The notes: a model not told the origin generated them from the sequence alone. 17,100 nt of DNA from an uncultured Collinsella sp. (GCA_902496775.1 CABVCF010000043.1:1-17100), one strand, 5' to 3'. Positions 6,623 through 14,187 are shown, counted from the first letter of the stretch. Program-made: numbers and translations.

Positions 6623-6655
6623 CGTCAGCACCTATATTGCAGGCAAAATCACACG

Positions 6656-8731
6656 CTACTTGGCGCGACCCTCCTCATAGCGCTCGACCAGCTTGGCCTG
6701 AACGTCATAAGGCACCTGCTCGTAGCCGGCGGGCTTCATGGTAAAGTCGCCCGTGCCGCGCGTGATAGAGCGCAGTCGCGTCGAGTAATCCGTCAGCTCG
6801 GCTAGAGGCGCCTGGGCGATGACCACGGTGTCGCCGCGCTCATCGGTCTCCATACCCGTCACGCGACCGCGCGAGGCCGAGATGTCGCCCATCACGGCGC
6901 CGGCGTAGCTCTCGGGGATCGTCACCGTGATTTCCTCGATGGGTTCCAGCACCACCGGGTCGGCATCGGCACACGCCTTGCGCAGGCCGATGCGAGCTGC
7001 CGCGCGGAACGCCATCTCGTTGGAGTCGACGCTGTGATACGAGCCGTCGTACACAGCCACGCGAATGCCCGTGAGCGGATAGCCGGCAATGATGCCGTCC
7101 TTCATGGTCTCCTGGACGCCCTTGTCCACGGCGGGGATCAGCGAGCGCGGAATGCGACCGCCCACGACCTCGTCCACAAACTCATAGCCATCGCTCGTGC
7201 CGTCGGGTCCAATGAGCGGCTCAACGCGCAGCCAGCAGTCACCATACTGGCCGGCGCCGCCGGTCTGCTTCTTATGGCGACCCTGGGCACTTGCCGTGCG
7301 GCGAATAGTCTCGCGATACGGGATGCGGATCGGCACGCTCTTGGCCACGACCTTGGTGCGATCCTCAAGGCGATTGAGCAGGACCGAAACCTGCGCCTCA
7401 CCCACGGCGGAGATGATAGTCTGGCCGGTCTCCTCGTCACGATTGATGCTCATGGTCGGATCGGCCTTGCAGGCCTTCTCAATAAACGTGTAGAGCTTCT
7501 CTTCGTCGCCGCGATTCTCGGCCTCAATGGCAATGCGGTACTGTGAGTTGGGGAACTTAAACGCCGCAGCCTCGACCTTACCGGTAATCGAGAGCGTATC
7601 GCCCGTCTCGGCCGCCAGCTTGGGCGCCACGATAATATCGCCGGCATAAGCGTGACCGACCTCGGTCATGTCGCGGCCGCACATCACATACAGGTGAGCC
7701 AGACGGTCGCCCTTGCGCGTGCGCGCGTTGACCAGCTCAAGACCCGGCTCAAGCGTACCCGTCAGCACCTTGATAAAGCTGATGCGACCCTGCTGCGGAT
7801 CGGCCAGGGTCTTAAACACAAAGGCCACCGGGCGGTCATCGTCACTCGAGATTTTGAGCGAATCACCGTCGATGAGCGGCATCTCGCCGTAGTCCGTCGG
7901 CGCCGGGAAGTATGTGGCGATGTCGTCCATCAGCGAGTTGACGCCCTGCTCCTTAATGCAATCGCCTGCAAAGACCGGCACAAAGATGCGCTCGGCAATC
8001 GCCTTCGACAGCAGGCCTTCAAGCTCCTCCTGCGTCAGCGTCTCCTCGCCTTCCAAGTACTTCATCATCAGTTCGTCGTCAGCCTCGGCCACCAGCTCGC
8101 ACAGATGGTCATGGGCTTCCTCGGCCTGGGCACGATACTCCTCGGGAATCTCCGACTCAACGGCTTCGGTGCCGTTGCAATGGCGCGCCTTCATGCGCAC
8201 CAGGTCGATGATGCCGTCAAAGTCCTCGCCCTCGCCCCAGGGAAGGGTCACGGCGCCCAGGCGCGTGCCAAAGCGCTCTTGCAGCAGGTCCATCGTGGTC
8301 GCAAAGCTGGCCTCGGAGCGCGACAGGCGGTTTACGAACACCGCACGCGCCAGGCGCAGGTCCTCGGCGGCATACCAGAGCTTAACCGTCGTAGGCTGCG
8401 GGCCGGCCTCGGCATCGACCACAAACAGAGCCGTCTCGCAGACGCTCATCGCGGCAAAGGCGTCGCCGATAAAATCGGGGTAGCACGGGGCATCGAGCAC
8501 ATTGATGCGCGCGCCCTTCCAGTCGATCGGCGCGATGGTCGTCGAGATGGAGAATGAACGCTTGACCTCTTCAGGGTCATAGTCGAGCGTGGGCTTGGTG
8601 CCGTCGTGGCCGCCCAGGCGGGCAGTCTTGCCGGAAAGGTGGAGCATGGCCTCGGCGAGTGAAGTCTTGCCCACCCCGCCTTGGCCTACGAGCACCACGT
8701 TCCTTACATTGCCGGTCTTGGGAGCACCCAT
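6656..8731 (-). CDS. EF-G-like translational GTPase paralogue
   Basis: The 691-residue protein has the five-domain EF-G layout: G domain (about 10-285), domain II (300-385, GRISFIKVLTGTLEPG), domain III (395-470), domain IV (470-600, RRTASAQGRHKKQTGGAGQYGD) and domain V (600-685). It is not the canonical elongation factor. The P-loop is GQGGVGKTS (16-24) instead of GHxDxGKTT, G3 is DAPCY (80-84) with Tyr where the catalytic His normally sits, and G4 is NRLS (134-137) instead of NKxD. Actinobacterial and firmicute EF-G-like paralogues (FusA2/EF-G2) also vary in these motifs; their role is uncertain, and some lack translocation activity. The ATG at 8731 is chosen because AGGAGGT lies a few bases upstream and the P-loop strand begins shortly after; an in-frame TTG at 8842 would add 37 unrelated residues. 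It stands alone with its own promoter. Confidence 0.9.
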   Translation of the reverse strand: MGAPKTGNVRNVVLVGQGGVGKTSLAEAMLHLSGKTARLGGHDGTKPTLDYDPEEVKRSFSISTTIAPIDWKGARINVLDAPCYPDFIGDAFAAMSVCETALFVVDAEAGPQPTTVKLWYAAEDLRLARAVFVNRLSRSEASFATTMDLLQERFGTRLGAVTLPWGEGEDFDGIIDLVRMKARHCNGTEAVESEIPEEYRAQAEEAHDHLCELVAEADDELMMKYLEGEETLTQEELEGLLSKAIAERIFVPVFAGDCIKEQGVNSLMDDIATYFPAPTDYGEMPLIDGDSLKISSDDDRPVAFVFKTLADPQQGRISFIKVLTGTLEPGLELVNARTRKGDRLAHLYVMCGRDMTEVGHAYAGDIIVAPKLAAETGDTLSITGKVEAAAFKFPNSQYRIAIEAENRGDEEKLYTFIEKACKADPTMSINRDEETGQTIISAVGEAQVSVLLNRLEDRTKVVAKSVPIRIPYRETIRRTASAQGRHKKQTGGAGQYGDCWLRVEPLIGPDGTSDGYEFVDEVVGGRIPRSLIPAVDKGVQETMKDGIIAGYPLTGIRVAVYDGSYHSVDSNEMAFRAAARIGLRKACADADPVVLEPIEEITVTIPESYAGAVMGDISASRGRVTGMETDERGDTVVIAQAPLAELTDYSTRLRSITRGTGDFTMKPAGYEQVPYDVQAKLVERYEEGRAK

Positions 8732-8905
8732 GATGACCTCCTTGCAGGGCCGCGCGCAATGCGCGACGCCAACGGGGAGAGTTCGCGGTCGGTGCCATCC
8801 CGGGAGCAGCATGGTCGGCAACCGAGCCGACTCACCCTCCAAATGTCCTATGCCACCACCCTACCCTCACGGGCGGCCGTCCATGCATACCTTTCGGCGC
8901 ACGTA

Positions 8906-8934
8906 TGAATACAGGCGGCGAGAGGAAGAGACAA
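8906..8934 (-). promoter_or_regulatory. Promoter of the EF-G-like gene
   Basis: On the minus strand TTGTCT (8929-8934) and TATTCA (8906-8911) are separated by exactly 17 bases. This predicts transcription from about 8899 and an unusually long leader of roughly 168 bases. The leader contains a small hairpin, GTCGGC/GCCGAC (8814-8831), but I recognise no riboswitch. Confidence 0.5.
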
Positions 8935-8971
8935 GCTTGTGAGGCGATTATTGAACCCCGTCGATGCAAAC

Positions 8972-9008
8972 AAAAAGCCGCCACAGACCGTAAGACCTGC
9001 GACGGCTT
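8972..9008 (-). terminator. Intrinsic terminator of the amino acid ABC operon
   Basis: On the minus strand a 12-bp stem with two G-U pairs (9008-8997 against 8986-8975) and a 10-base loop is followed by a run of T (A at 8972-8976 on the plus strand). It lies about 34 bases beyond the ATPase stop codon and closes the three-gene operon. Confidence 0.85.
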
Positions 9009-9041
9009 CGCCTCAATTAATAGTTGAGTAAATACCTGAGC

Positions 9042-9806
9042 CTATCCCTCGATACGGCTCAAGAACTCACGGGTGCGCTGCTCACGCGGATGGTCGATGA
9101 CCTGCTCGGCAGGACCCTCCTCGACAATGCGGCCGCCATCCATAAAGACCACGCGGTCGGCAACATCGCGCGCAAACTGCATCGCGTGGGTCACGATTAC
9201 CATCGTCATATTCTGCGCGGCAAGGTCTTTAATGACATGCAGCACCTCGGCCGTCAGCTCGGGATCGAGTGCCGAGGTTGGCTCGTCAAAGAATAAGATT
9301 TCCGGATCGAGCGCCAGGGCGCGGGCAATACTCACGCGCTGTTGCTGACCGCCCGAAAGCTCACACGGAACCTTGTTCTCGTTGCCCGTAAGCCCCATCT
9401 GCGCGATCAACTCGCGCGCACGAGCTTCCGCCTGCTCGCGCGGGCGCTTAAGCACGCGGATCGGCGCGTCGATGATGTTTTTCATCACGGTATAGTGCGG
9501 GAACAGGTTGTAATTTTGGAACACCAAGCCGAATCGCGAGCGTGCCCGCTTGGGCACATCGCCCTTCGCATAGACCGCGCCCGAACCCGCATCCGTCGCA
9601 ACGGCAAGGTCACCAAACGAGAGCGAGCCTCCGTCGAGTGTCTCGAGCAGCGTGGCACACCGCAGCAGCGTGGACTTGCCGCCGCCCGAAGGCCCGATAA
9701 TCGCCACGACCTCGCCACGCTTCACCTCGAGCGAGATATCCTTGAGCACCTCATTGCCGCCAAACGCCTTACGCGCGTTTTCGATTTTCATCACTGAGTT
9801 AGTCAT
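9042..9806 (-). CDS. Polar amino acid ABC transporter, ATP-binding protein
   Basis: The 254-residue ATPase powers the importer encoded by the two upstream genes. It shows Walker A GPSGGGKST (38-46), the Q-loop Gln97 in VFQNYNLF, signature LSGGQQQR (150-157), Walker B ILFFDEP (170-176), the D-loop SALD and switch His207 in VTHAMQFA. This is the GlnQ/HisP/ArtP type of the polar amino acid (PAAT) family. An insertion at about 68-92 before the Q-loop (GSGAVYAKGDVPKRAR) is somewhat longer than usual. The ATG at 9806 is preferred because it overlaps the permease stop by eight bases (ATGACTAA), typical of translational coupling; a second in-frame ATG at 9791 is possible and would remove five residues. 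Substrate specificity cannot be read from this subunit. Confidence 0.95.
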   Translation of the reverse strand: MTNSVMKIENARKAFGGNEVLKDISLEVKRGEVVAIIGPSGGGKSTLLRCATLLETLDGGSLSFGDLAVATDAGSGAVYAKGDVPKRARSRFGLVFQNYNLFPHYTVMKNIIDAPIRVLKRPREQAEARARELIAQMGLTGNENKVPCELSGGQQQRVSIARALALDPEILFFDEPTSALDPELTAEVLHVIKDLAAQNMTMVIVTHAMQFARDVADRVVFMDGGRIVEEGPAEQVIDHPREQRTREFLSRIEG

Positions 9807-10452
9807 GATAATAGTCCAGCTTCTTTTCGGCGGCGCCCAGCAGCATCTCGACCACAAAGTTAAAGACCCAGTAGATCAGCGCCGCAATCGCAAACGGCAC
9901 CATGCTCACCTGCGAGGCGACCAGCGCCTTGGCCGTCGAGAACATCTCACCCACGCCAATGGCAAACGCCAGCGACGTGTCCTTGACCAGCGTGATGATC
10001 TCGTTGCCCATCGCCGGCAGAATACGCTTGGCGACCTGCGGCATCACGATATACAGAAACGTCTGCACGCGCGAGTAGCCCAGCACCTCGGCTGCCTCGT
10101 ATTGACCACGCGGAATGGACTGCAGGCCCGAGCGATAGATCTCGGCAAAGTAACCGGCGTAGTTGATGATGAACGCCACGACGCACGCCGTCCACTTGGA
10201 ATCGGGCGTGAGCGAAATGCCAAACACGTAGTACGGGGCAAAGTAGATGGCAAACATCTGCAGCATGAGCGGCGTACCGCGCATGACCGAGATATAGATG
10301 CGCGCAATCCAGCGAAGCGGCGCGATTTTGCTCATGCGCATAAACGCCACGGGGATTCCCAGCGGAATTGACCCCAGCAGCGTCAGCACAAACAACTGCA
10401 AACTGACCAAGAATCCCTGGCCAAGCATCTGCATCATGACTTGGATAGACAA
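9799..10452 (-). CDS. Polar amino acid ABC transporter, permease
   Basis: The 217-residue membrane protein has about five hydrophobic segments (near 14-36, 55-80, 88-105, 145-175 and 185-210). It carries the coupling motif YEAAEVLGYSRVQTFLYIVMPQ (about 118-139), the EAA loop that contacts the ATPase. RGTPLMLQMF and RSGLQSIPRGQ are characteristic of the HisM/GlnP PAAT permeases. It probably acts as a homodimer, because only one permease gene is present. The start is a TTG at 10452 with AAGGAG eight bases upstream; an ATG five codons later has no good ribosome site. Its stop overlaps the ATPase start, while 139 bases containing a large hairpin separate it from the binding-protein gene, consistent with lower expression than the binding protein. 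Confidence 0.94.
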   Translation of the reverse strand: MSIQVMMQMLGQGFLVSLQLFVLTLLGSIPLGIPVAFMRMSKIAPLRWIARIYISVMRGTPLMLQMFAIYFAPYYVFGISLTPDSKWTACVVAFIINYAGYFAEIYRSGLQSIPRGQYEAAEVLGYSRVQTFLYIVMPQVAKRILPAMGNEIITLVKDTSLAFAIGVGEMFSTAKALVASQVSMVPFAIAALIYWVFNFVVEMLLGAAEKKLDYYHD

Positions 10453-10491
10453 CCTACCTTCTCCTTCGCAGCAACAGAACGGCTGATCTTA

Positions 10492-10602
10492 TTCTCAAAT
10501 AGGCACAGTGCCCAAGATTGCGAGCGACAAGCCCGACGAAGCGTACTTTGGTACGCGAGGAGGGTTGGAGCCGCAAGGTTGGGTGCTGTGGCTATTTGAG
10601 AA
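10492..10602. repeat. Large hairpin overlapping the binding-protein stop codon
   Basis: Arms at 10492-10515 and 10579-10602 match as inverted repeats at 21 of 24 positions (TTCTCAAATAG... / ...CTATTTGAGAA). Inside, GCGTAC-tttg-GTACGC (centred about 10546) and a CAAGCCC/GGGTTG pairing extend the fold. One arm includes the last codons and TAG stop (10592-10594) of the binding-protein gene. In the operon mRNA it lies between the binding-protein and permease cistrons, the usual place for a processing or stabilising hairpin that favours the first cistron. The perfect core and repeat-like inner segment also fit an inserted palindromic element. Confidence 0.75.
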
Positions 10603-11452
10603 CCCAGTTGTCGAAGGACAGGCCGTAGCTCGCGTACTTGTCGCACAGGTCCTTAACCGTGCCGTCCTCATAGAGTGCCTTGAGCGACTCGGTCACGGCA
10701 TCGGCCGACTTGGTGTCGCCCTTCTTAAAGCCGACAGCGTAGTTCTCGCTGGACAGCGGCTCATCAAGCTGCGTATAGGCATCGGGCTTGGCGGCAAGCT
10801 GATACTGGGCAATCGAAAGGTCGCAAGCCACGGCATCGACCGCGCCGCTCTCGAGCTGCATAAAGGCCGTGTTGTACTCGCCGATCGTGTCGAGCGTGGC
10901 AAACGTCGCCGCCAGATCCTTCTGGTCACCCTCGAGCACATCCTGTGCAGCGGAATCGGTCTGGGTAATCACGGTCTTGCCGGCAAGATCGTCCCAGCTC
11001 TTGATGCCCGCATCCTTCTTTACCACGAGCACCTGCTCGTTGAGCATGTACGGCTCAGAGAACGTGTAGTCATCCTCGCGCCCCTCCATGGTAAAGCCGT
11101 TCCAGATGCAGTTGATGGCGCCCGAGTTAAGCAGCGTATCCTTGGCGTCCCAGTCGATGGCCTCGTATTTGACCTCCCAGCCCTGCTTATCGGCAACAGC
11201 CTTGGCCAGATCGAGATCAAAGCCGGTGTACTCACCATCGTCGCCCACAAAGCCGTACGGAGGATAGGACTTATCAAAGCCCACCACGAGCTTCTTGGAC
11301 TCCGCAGCGCCCTTCACATCCTTGGCCGCGGCAGAGCCAGCAGCGGAGCCCTTGCCGGCGCCACCGCCGCAACCGACAAGACCAAGGCCAAGCACCGTGG
11401 CGAGCGAGCCGGCTAGACCAACAAACTGACGACGAGACATATCGGTATTCAT
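10592..11452 (-). CDS. Polar amino acid ABC transporter, substrate-binding lipoprotein
   Basis: The 286-residue protein has a lipoprotein signal with Cys28 in LGLVGCGGG. A twin-arginine-like motif SRRQFVG (6-12) precedes the hydrophobic stretch, so export may go through Tat rather than Sec. A Gly/Ala/Ser linker is followed by an SBP_bac_3 domain (about 52-286) with LVVGFDKSYPPYGF, GFDLDLAKAVA, DTLLNSGAINCIWNGFTM and FSEPYMLNEQVLVV, the pattern of binding proteins for polar amino acids such as glutamine, arginine, cystine or histidine. The exact ligand is uncertain. The ATG at 11452 is chosen for its GGGGGA ribosome site and because the Tat motif follows; an in-frame start at 11473 lacks support. 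It is the first gene of the operon, expressed from the promoter at 11509-11537. Confidence 0.95.
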   Translation of the reverse strand: MNTDMSRRQFVGLAGSLATVLGLGLVGCGGGAGKGSAAGSAAAKDVKGAAESKKLVVGFDKSYPPYGFVGDDGEYTGFDLDLAKAVADKQGWEVKYEAIDWDAKDTLLNSGAINCIWNGFTMEGREDDYTFSEPYMLNEQVLVVKKDAGIKSWDDLAGKTVITQTDSAAQDVLEGDQKDLAATFATLDTIGEYNTAFMQLESGAVDAVACDLSIAQYQLAAKPDAYTQLDEPLSSENYAVGFKKGDTKSADAVTESLKALYEDGTVKDLCDKYASYGLSFDNWVLK

Positions 11453-11470
11453 GGTATTCCCCCTTGATGG

Positions 11471-11490
11471 CACTTTAGTTAAGTAAAGTG
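11471..11490. promoter_or_regulatory. 20-bp palindromic operator candidate, copy 1 (importer operon)
   Basis: CACTTTA (11471-11477) and TAAAGTG (11484-11490) are a perfect 7-bp inverted repeat around GTTAAG. It lies in the predicted untranslated leader, 19 bases before the binding-protein start. A further CACTTTA half-site at 11515-11521 sits in the promoter spacer directly upstream of the -10 box. A 17-of-20 match occurs at 15531-15550 before the aminotransferase gene. Confidence 0.6.
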
Positions 11491-11508
11491 AGTTGTGTAA
11501 CGTCCAGA

Positions 11509-11537
11509 ATCATACACTTTAGTGAGATGGAGTACAA
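11509..11537 (-). promoter_or_regulatory. Promoter of the amino acid importer operon
   Basis: On the minus strand TTGTAC (11532-11537) and TATGAT (11509-11514) are separated by 17 bases, a good sigma-70-type promoter. Transcription should start near 11502, about 50 bases before the start codon, so the palindrome at 11471-11490 lies just downstream of the start site and a half-site lies in the spacer. Repression by a bound regulator is the simplest reading. Confidence 0.65.
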
Positions 11538-11543
11538 GGGAGG

Positions 11544-11694
11544 GTTTGCCCGGCGTGGGCGGGGAGCGGCGCGTAATTAAGTTTCCTGCTCTACAGTCCT
11601 GCGCAAGACGGAAAGCACATTAAGTGCTTTCCTTTGCGTGCGGAACTCGCGATAAACTTAATTACGCGCCGCTCCCCGCCCACGCCGGGCAAAC
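11544..11694. repeat. 151-bp palindromic element with perfect 41-bp arms
   Basis: Arms at 11544-11584 and 11654-11694 are exact inverted repeats; each carries a very GC-rich outer part (GCCCGGCGTGGGCGGGG) and an AT-rich inner end (TAATTAAGTTT). The 69-base centre contains a second hairpin, GGAAAGCAC-attaa-GTGCTTTCC (about 11610-11632). It fills the space between the divergent importer operon and the methyltransferase gene and holds no ORF of note. Length and symmetry fit a MITE-like or REP-like mobile hairpin, though no target-site duplication is evident. It is too far from a gene end to be a normal terminator. Confidence 0.85.
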
Positions 11695-11756
11695 ATCGTT
11701 GGACTTATCACTGACATGAAATAGGCGCTTGTATATCGTCCGCTAGCTTGGCACGG

Positions 11757-11762
11757 TACAAT
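11757..11762 (+). promoter_or_regulatory. Likely -10 box of the methyltransferase gene
   Basis: TACAAT lies 39 bases before the start codon at 11802. No convincing -35 is present at 17 bases; TTGTAT at 11729-11734 is too far away. The call rests on the -10 match and position only. Confidence 0.4.
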
Positions 11763-11801
11763 GCTTTCAGATTTCAATTTGTAAATTAGTGGGGTTAATT
11801 C

Positions 11802-13250
11802 ATGGCAGAATCTCGTGCGGAGCGAAAGGCTCGTCGTGCTTTGATCGAGGCGGCTGAGGGGTCGAAGGAGGAGAAATCTTCTACGAAATCCAAGTCTTCT
11901 AAAGCTGCAAAAAGCAAACCGACCAAGAGCAGAGCTAAGACCAAGCGTTCTGACTCTCGTCGAGGCGGGGATAAAGCGCCTCAGACTCGTTCCAAGCGCT
12001 CGCATAAAGATCCGGCTTCGTCTGCGCGTAAGGCTGTGGACCCCAAGTCTCCTTGTTCCATCATGAAAGCTTGCGGTGGGTGTACGGCGCTCAATCGTCC
12101 TTATAAGAAGCAGCTCGCCGCCAAGCAGGCTGCTATGGAGGAGCTTTTTGCTTCGCTTTGTGAGCGTGAGGGCATTGCTGTAGATCCTATTCGTGGCATG
12201 GGTGTCACCCTGGGCGACCCGGGCAAATATCCTGCGCCGCGCGGTTTTCGCCATAAGGCCGCCACTCCCTTTGCTCCCGGTAAGGAGGGCGCTGTCCGTT
12301 GCGGTTTCTTTGAGCGCGGTTCGCACAGAATCGTTGCCGTGCCCGAATGTCCTGTCGAGGCGCCGGGCGCTCGTCAGATTCTCAACGGCATCGCGCGTGA
12401 AGCTGAGCGCCTGCACATTCCCGCCTTTAACGAGGACAAGCATCTGGGCTTGCTCCGCTATGCCGTCGTCCGCTGCGGTTGGCGTACCGACCAGGTCATG
12501 GTTACGCTCGTGACCGCCCAGCGTGACTTACCGCATGCACAGGAGTTCTTTGAGGCCGTCGCGGCGCTCGATCCGCATATCGTCACCGTTGCCCAAAATA
12601 TCAATGGACGTCCCGGTAACGCCATCTTGGGTGAGGAGACTCGTATCGTCTATGGCGCCGAATGCATGCGCGACCAGCTGCTCGGCTGCGAATTCGACAT
12701 CTCCCCCACCGCGTTTTATCAGACCAACCCGCAACAGACCGAGCTGCTCTATCAGCTCGCTATCGACGGCATGGATTTGCACCAGGGCGATGTGCTCATG
12801 GATGCCTACTGTGGCAGCGGTACCATCGGTCTTTGCGCAGCTAAAGATGCCCAGAACAAGGGTATCGGCATTATGCTGCTCGGCGTGGAGCGCAACCCGG
12901 CGGGCATTGCCGACGCACGCCGCAATGCCGAGCTCAACGGCCTCACCCGCAGCGCTTGGTTTATGGTCGACGACGCCACCGATTACATCCTGGATGCCGC
13001 CGATAACAACGAGCGGGTCGATGTCCTTTCCATCGATCCGCCGCGCGCCGGCTCCACGCCCGAGTTCCTCGAAGCTGCCTGCGCGCTTAAGCCGCGCCGC
13101 ATCACCTATATCAGCTGCAACCCCGTAACTCAAGAGCGCGACCTGCATCAGCTCCTCGACGGAGGCTATTGCCTGCTCAAGATCACGCCCGTCGACATGT
13201 TCCCTCACACCGACCACACCGAAACCGTAGCGGTCCTCGAACGCCGCTAA
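11802..13250 (+). CDS. rlmD: 23S rRNA (uracil-5-)-methyltransferase, RumA/RlmD type
   Basis: The 482-residue protein methylates C5 of a uridine in 23S rRNA (position 1939 by E. coli numbering; Gram-positive homologues may also act on 747). Four cysteines fit the [4Fe-4S] site: Cys85, Cys91, Cys94 (CxxxxxCGGC) and Cys183 in PECPVEAP. The C-terminal SAM domain has FYQTNPQQTELLY (305-317), DAYCGSGTIGL (334-344), DPPRAG (412-417), SCNP with catalytic Cys439, and FPHTDHTE with the probable base Glu474. The first 80 residues are a Lys/Arg/Ser/Ala-rich, disordered-looking tail in place of the usual TRAM domain, and this section uses more T-ending codons than the rest of the gene. Start ATG at 11802 follows GGGG eight bases upstream. 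It is divergent from the importer operon and ends at a strong terminator. Confidence 0.92.
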   Translation: MAESRAERKARRALIEAAEGSKEEKSSTKSKSSKAAKSKPTKSRAKTKRSDSRRGGDKAPQTRSKRSHKDPASSARKAVDPKSPCSIMKACGGCTALNRPYKKQLAAKQAAMEELFASLCEREGIAVDPIRGMGVTLGDPGKYPAPRGFRHKAATPFAPGKEGAVRCGFFERGSHRIVAVPECPVEAPGARQILNGIAREAERLHIPAFNEDKHLGLLRYAVVRCGWRTDQVMVTLVTAQRDLPHAQEFFEAVAALDPHIVTVAQNINGRPGNAILGEETRIVYGAECMRDQLLGCEFDISPTAFYQTNPQQTELLYQLAIDGMDLHQGDVLMDAYCGSGTIGLCAAKDAQNKGIGIMLLGVERNPAGIADARRNAELNGLTRSAWFMVDDATDYILDAADNNERVDVLSIDPPRAGSTPEFLEAACALKPRRITYISCNPVTQERDLHQLLDGGYCLLKITPVDMFPHTDHTETVAVLERR

Positions 13251-13278
13251 CCAACCTCAGTAGATTTTTGGGACAAGA

Positions 13279-13308
13279 AAGGGGGCGACCCGCCTGGGCC
13301 GCCCCCTT
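13279..13308. terminator. Bidirectional terminator between methyltransferase and PHP genes
   Basis: AAGGGGGCG (13279-13287) and CGCCCCCTT (13300-13308) form a 9-bp stem, with inner CCC/GGG pairing across one mismatch and a GCCT tetraloop. It lies between two convergent genes. The U tract is short, but the stem is very stable. Confidence 0.8.
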
Positions 13309-13328
13309 CGCTTGGTTTATAAACTCCG

Positions 13329-14150
13329 CTACATCCCATTGCGCAGATCGCACACGCCGGCTGCCGCCATCTCGCGCAGCAGCGTCTCGCGGTCGCGCGT
13401 CACGATCAAATCCAGCGGGAAGTGAATCTCGTCGAGCATCTTGCGCGCGTGATCGAGCTTGCCAATGGCCATGCCAATGTGGGCATCGGTTGACACGCCA
13501 ATGCCCACGCCCAGCTCGGCGCAGCGCTCGGCGATCTTGCGGCATACGGCCCAATGCTCAGTGTCGACACCGTGTTCAAGACTATGGTTGTTGATCTCGA
13601 TAATCTTGTGCTTGGCCTTAGCTGCCAACAGCACCTCGTCGATATCGAACGGCACGCCCGAACGCCCCGTGTGACCCAGCATGAACACCTTGGGGTGCTC
13701 CAGGGCGTTGATATACATCTCGGTCGTCTGGGCCAGCGTCGCGCCTTCAGCAATCTGCGGATTATGCACGCTCGCAACCAAATAATCCAAATTTCGCGTA
13801 ACCAAATCGAACAGCGAATGCTGACGGCTGTACGAATCGCCGGCAATATCGAGCGTGACAGGAGTGTCCTCGCCAAACAGGCTTCCGTCCAGCGAAACGA
13901 TATCGGCCTCGGCACCACGCAGCACCAGCACGCCGCTCCAAATGCGCGGCCAGATATCCTGGTTGATAAAGAACTGGTAACTGCGCAGGTCATTGGGGCA
14001 AGCCGTAACCATAGAGCTCAGATGGTCGGCAGATCCGAGCACCTGCAGGCCACGCTCTGCCGCCCAGTACACATTCTCCTCAATGGTCGAATATGCATGC
14101 GCAGAGAACATCGTATGGGTATGAATGTCACAAGAAAGCAGGTAGGGCAT
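13329..14150 (-). CDS. PHP-domain phosphatase (YcdX-like)
   Basis: The 273-residue cytoplasmic protein has the nine metal ligands of the trinuclear YcdX-type PHP site: His10 and His12 in DIHTHT, His18, His43 in ADH, Glu81 in GAEAD, His129 in SVHN, His160 in LGHTG, and Asp222/His224 in STDAH. Homologues are zinc- or manganese-dependent phosphatases; some act as histidinol phosphatases, and for YcdX itself the physiological substrate is unclear. No his operon genes surround it, so histidinol phosphatase is only one option. The ATG at 14150 follows AGGAGA six bases upstream. It lies downstream of the aminotransferase gene on the same strand with a 165-base gap containing its own promoter candidate. 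Confidence 0.9.
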   Translation of the reverse strand: MPYLLSCDIHTHTMFSAHAYSTIEENVYWAAERGLQVLGSADHLSSMVTACPNDLRSYQFFINQDIWPRIWSGVLVLRGAEADIVSLDGSLFGEDTPVTLDIAGDSYSRQHSLFDLVTRNLDYLVASVHNPQIAEGATLAQTTEMYINALEHPKVFMLGHTGRSGVPFDIDEVLLAAKAKHKIIEINNHSLEHGVDTEHWAVCRKIAERCAELGVGIGVSTDAHIGMAIGKLDHARKMLDEIHFPLDLIVTRDRETLLREMAAAGVCDLRNGM

Positions 14151-14187
14151 CAGGTCTCCTTATCTGGCACGGCCGTCGCTTATATTC

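Noticed and set aside
8732..8842. In-frame TTG start adding 37 residues to the EF-G-like protein
   Set aside because: No ribosome site precedes it, the residues do not resemble EF-G N-termini, and AGGAGGT lies just before the ATG at 8731.
8732..8905. Riboswitch in the long leader of the EF-G-like gene
   Set aside because: Only a small 6-bp hairpin (8814-8831) is evident; no known aptamer signature could be identified by eye.
10508..11416. 302-codon plus-strand frame opposite the binding-protein gene
   Set aside because: It mirrors a clear lipoprotein gene on the other strand and its translation has no domain; it is a GC-rich antisense shadow.
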